In this document: one piece after another, positions 62,684 through 64,000 of the stretch
How positions within the stretch are numbered: the stretch's first letter is position 1
How the letters are laid out: each line of letters starts with the position of its first letter
Assembly (NCBI RefSeq): GCF_900116405.1
Contig: NZ_FPAQ01000004.1
Coordinates: 1-64,000 of the forward strand
Length of the DNA: 64,000 nt
DNA from: Halomonas saccharevitans
Lineage (GTDB): Bacteria; Pseudomonadota; Gammaproteobacteria; Pseudomonadales; Halomonadaceae
Direction: 5' to 3'
The notes under the pieces: generated by a model
Seen by the model: only the letters and a program-made list of their open reading frames with translations
Databases searched by the model: none
What the model was told of the DNA's origin: nothing
Program-made: the position numbers and the translations under genes

Positions 62684-64000
<1,317 letters not shown>

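Overview
The window is a chromosomal segment of a GC-rich, moderately halophilic gammaproteobacterium, most likely Halomonas or a close relative (Halomonadaceae). The evidence is the gene content and order (epmB-efp-epmA; orn/rsgA/rhodanese/psd; queG-nnr-tsaE-amiB-mutL-miaA-hfq-hflX-hflK-hflC-hisZ-purA), strongly acidic exported proteins, and long spurious antisense frames typical of about 65-68% GC. This is inference from the sequence alone; no database search was made.

Layout. 0-8.3 kb: rppH, ptsP, an NRDE-family gene, a membrane pseudo-kinase/receiver protein, a TauE/SafE permease, lgt, thyA and folA. 8.4-16.7 kb is the accessory-looking part: a coiled-coil ProQ/FinO protein, an acidic general porin, a secreted double-repeat protein, a 72-residue exported coiled-coil peptide, a DcaP-like porin and, divergent across an AT-rich gap, an OprC/NosA-type TonB-dependent copper receptor. 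16.7-23.9 kb: tRNA-Arg(CCT), cmoM, rsmC, greB, then an inserted IscB (RNA-guided HNH/RuvC nuclease) element with its omega RNA (HEARO RNA), followed by a TPR protein, nudF, yqiB and cpdA. 24-32 kb: cysDN, a YugP-like membrane protease, an App1-type phosphatase, cmoB-cmoA and pgi. 32-42.7 kb: yqiA, parE, parC, serB, a voltage-gated cation channel, a leuA leader, leuA and epmB. 42.8-50.6 kb: efp, epmA, psd, rhdA-like, rsgA, orn, a CNNM/CBS protein and queG. 50.7-64 kb: nnr, tsaE, amiB, mutL, miaA, hfq, hflX, hflK, hflC, hisZ and purA, which runs off the end.

How the genes work together. Several pathways are nearly complete here: wobble uridine modification (cmoA, cmoB, cmoM), EF-P lysylation (efp, epmA, epmB), tRNA and ribosome maturation (miaA, tsaE, queG, rsmC, rsgA, hflX), folate/thymidylate (thyA-folA), sulfate activation (cysDN) and topoisomerase IV (parE, parC).

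The most notable non-gene content is a family of four intergenic palindromic elements of about 100-150 bp, whose stems differ in sequence but keep their pairing; two arrays of degenerate 7-bp repeats; short tandem duplications upstream of proQ and hfq and across the rsmC/greB junction; and the IscB element, whose predicted guide matches the flank directly upstream of greB.
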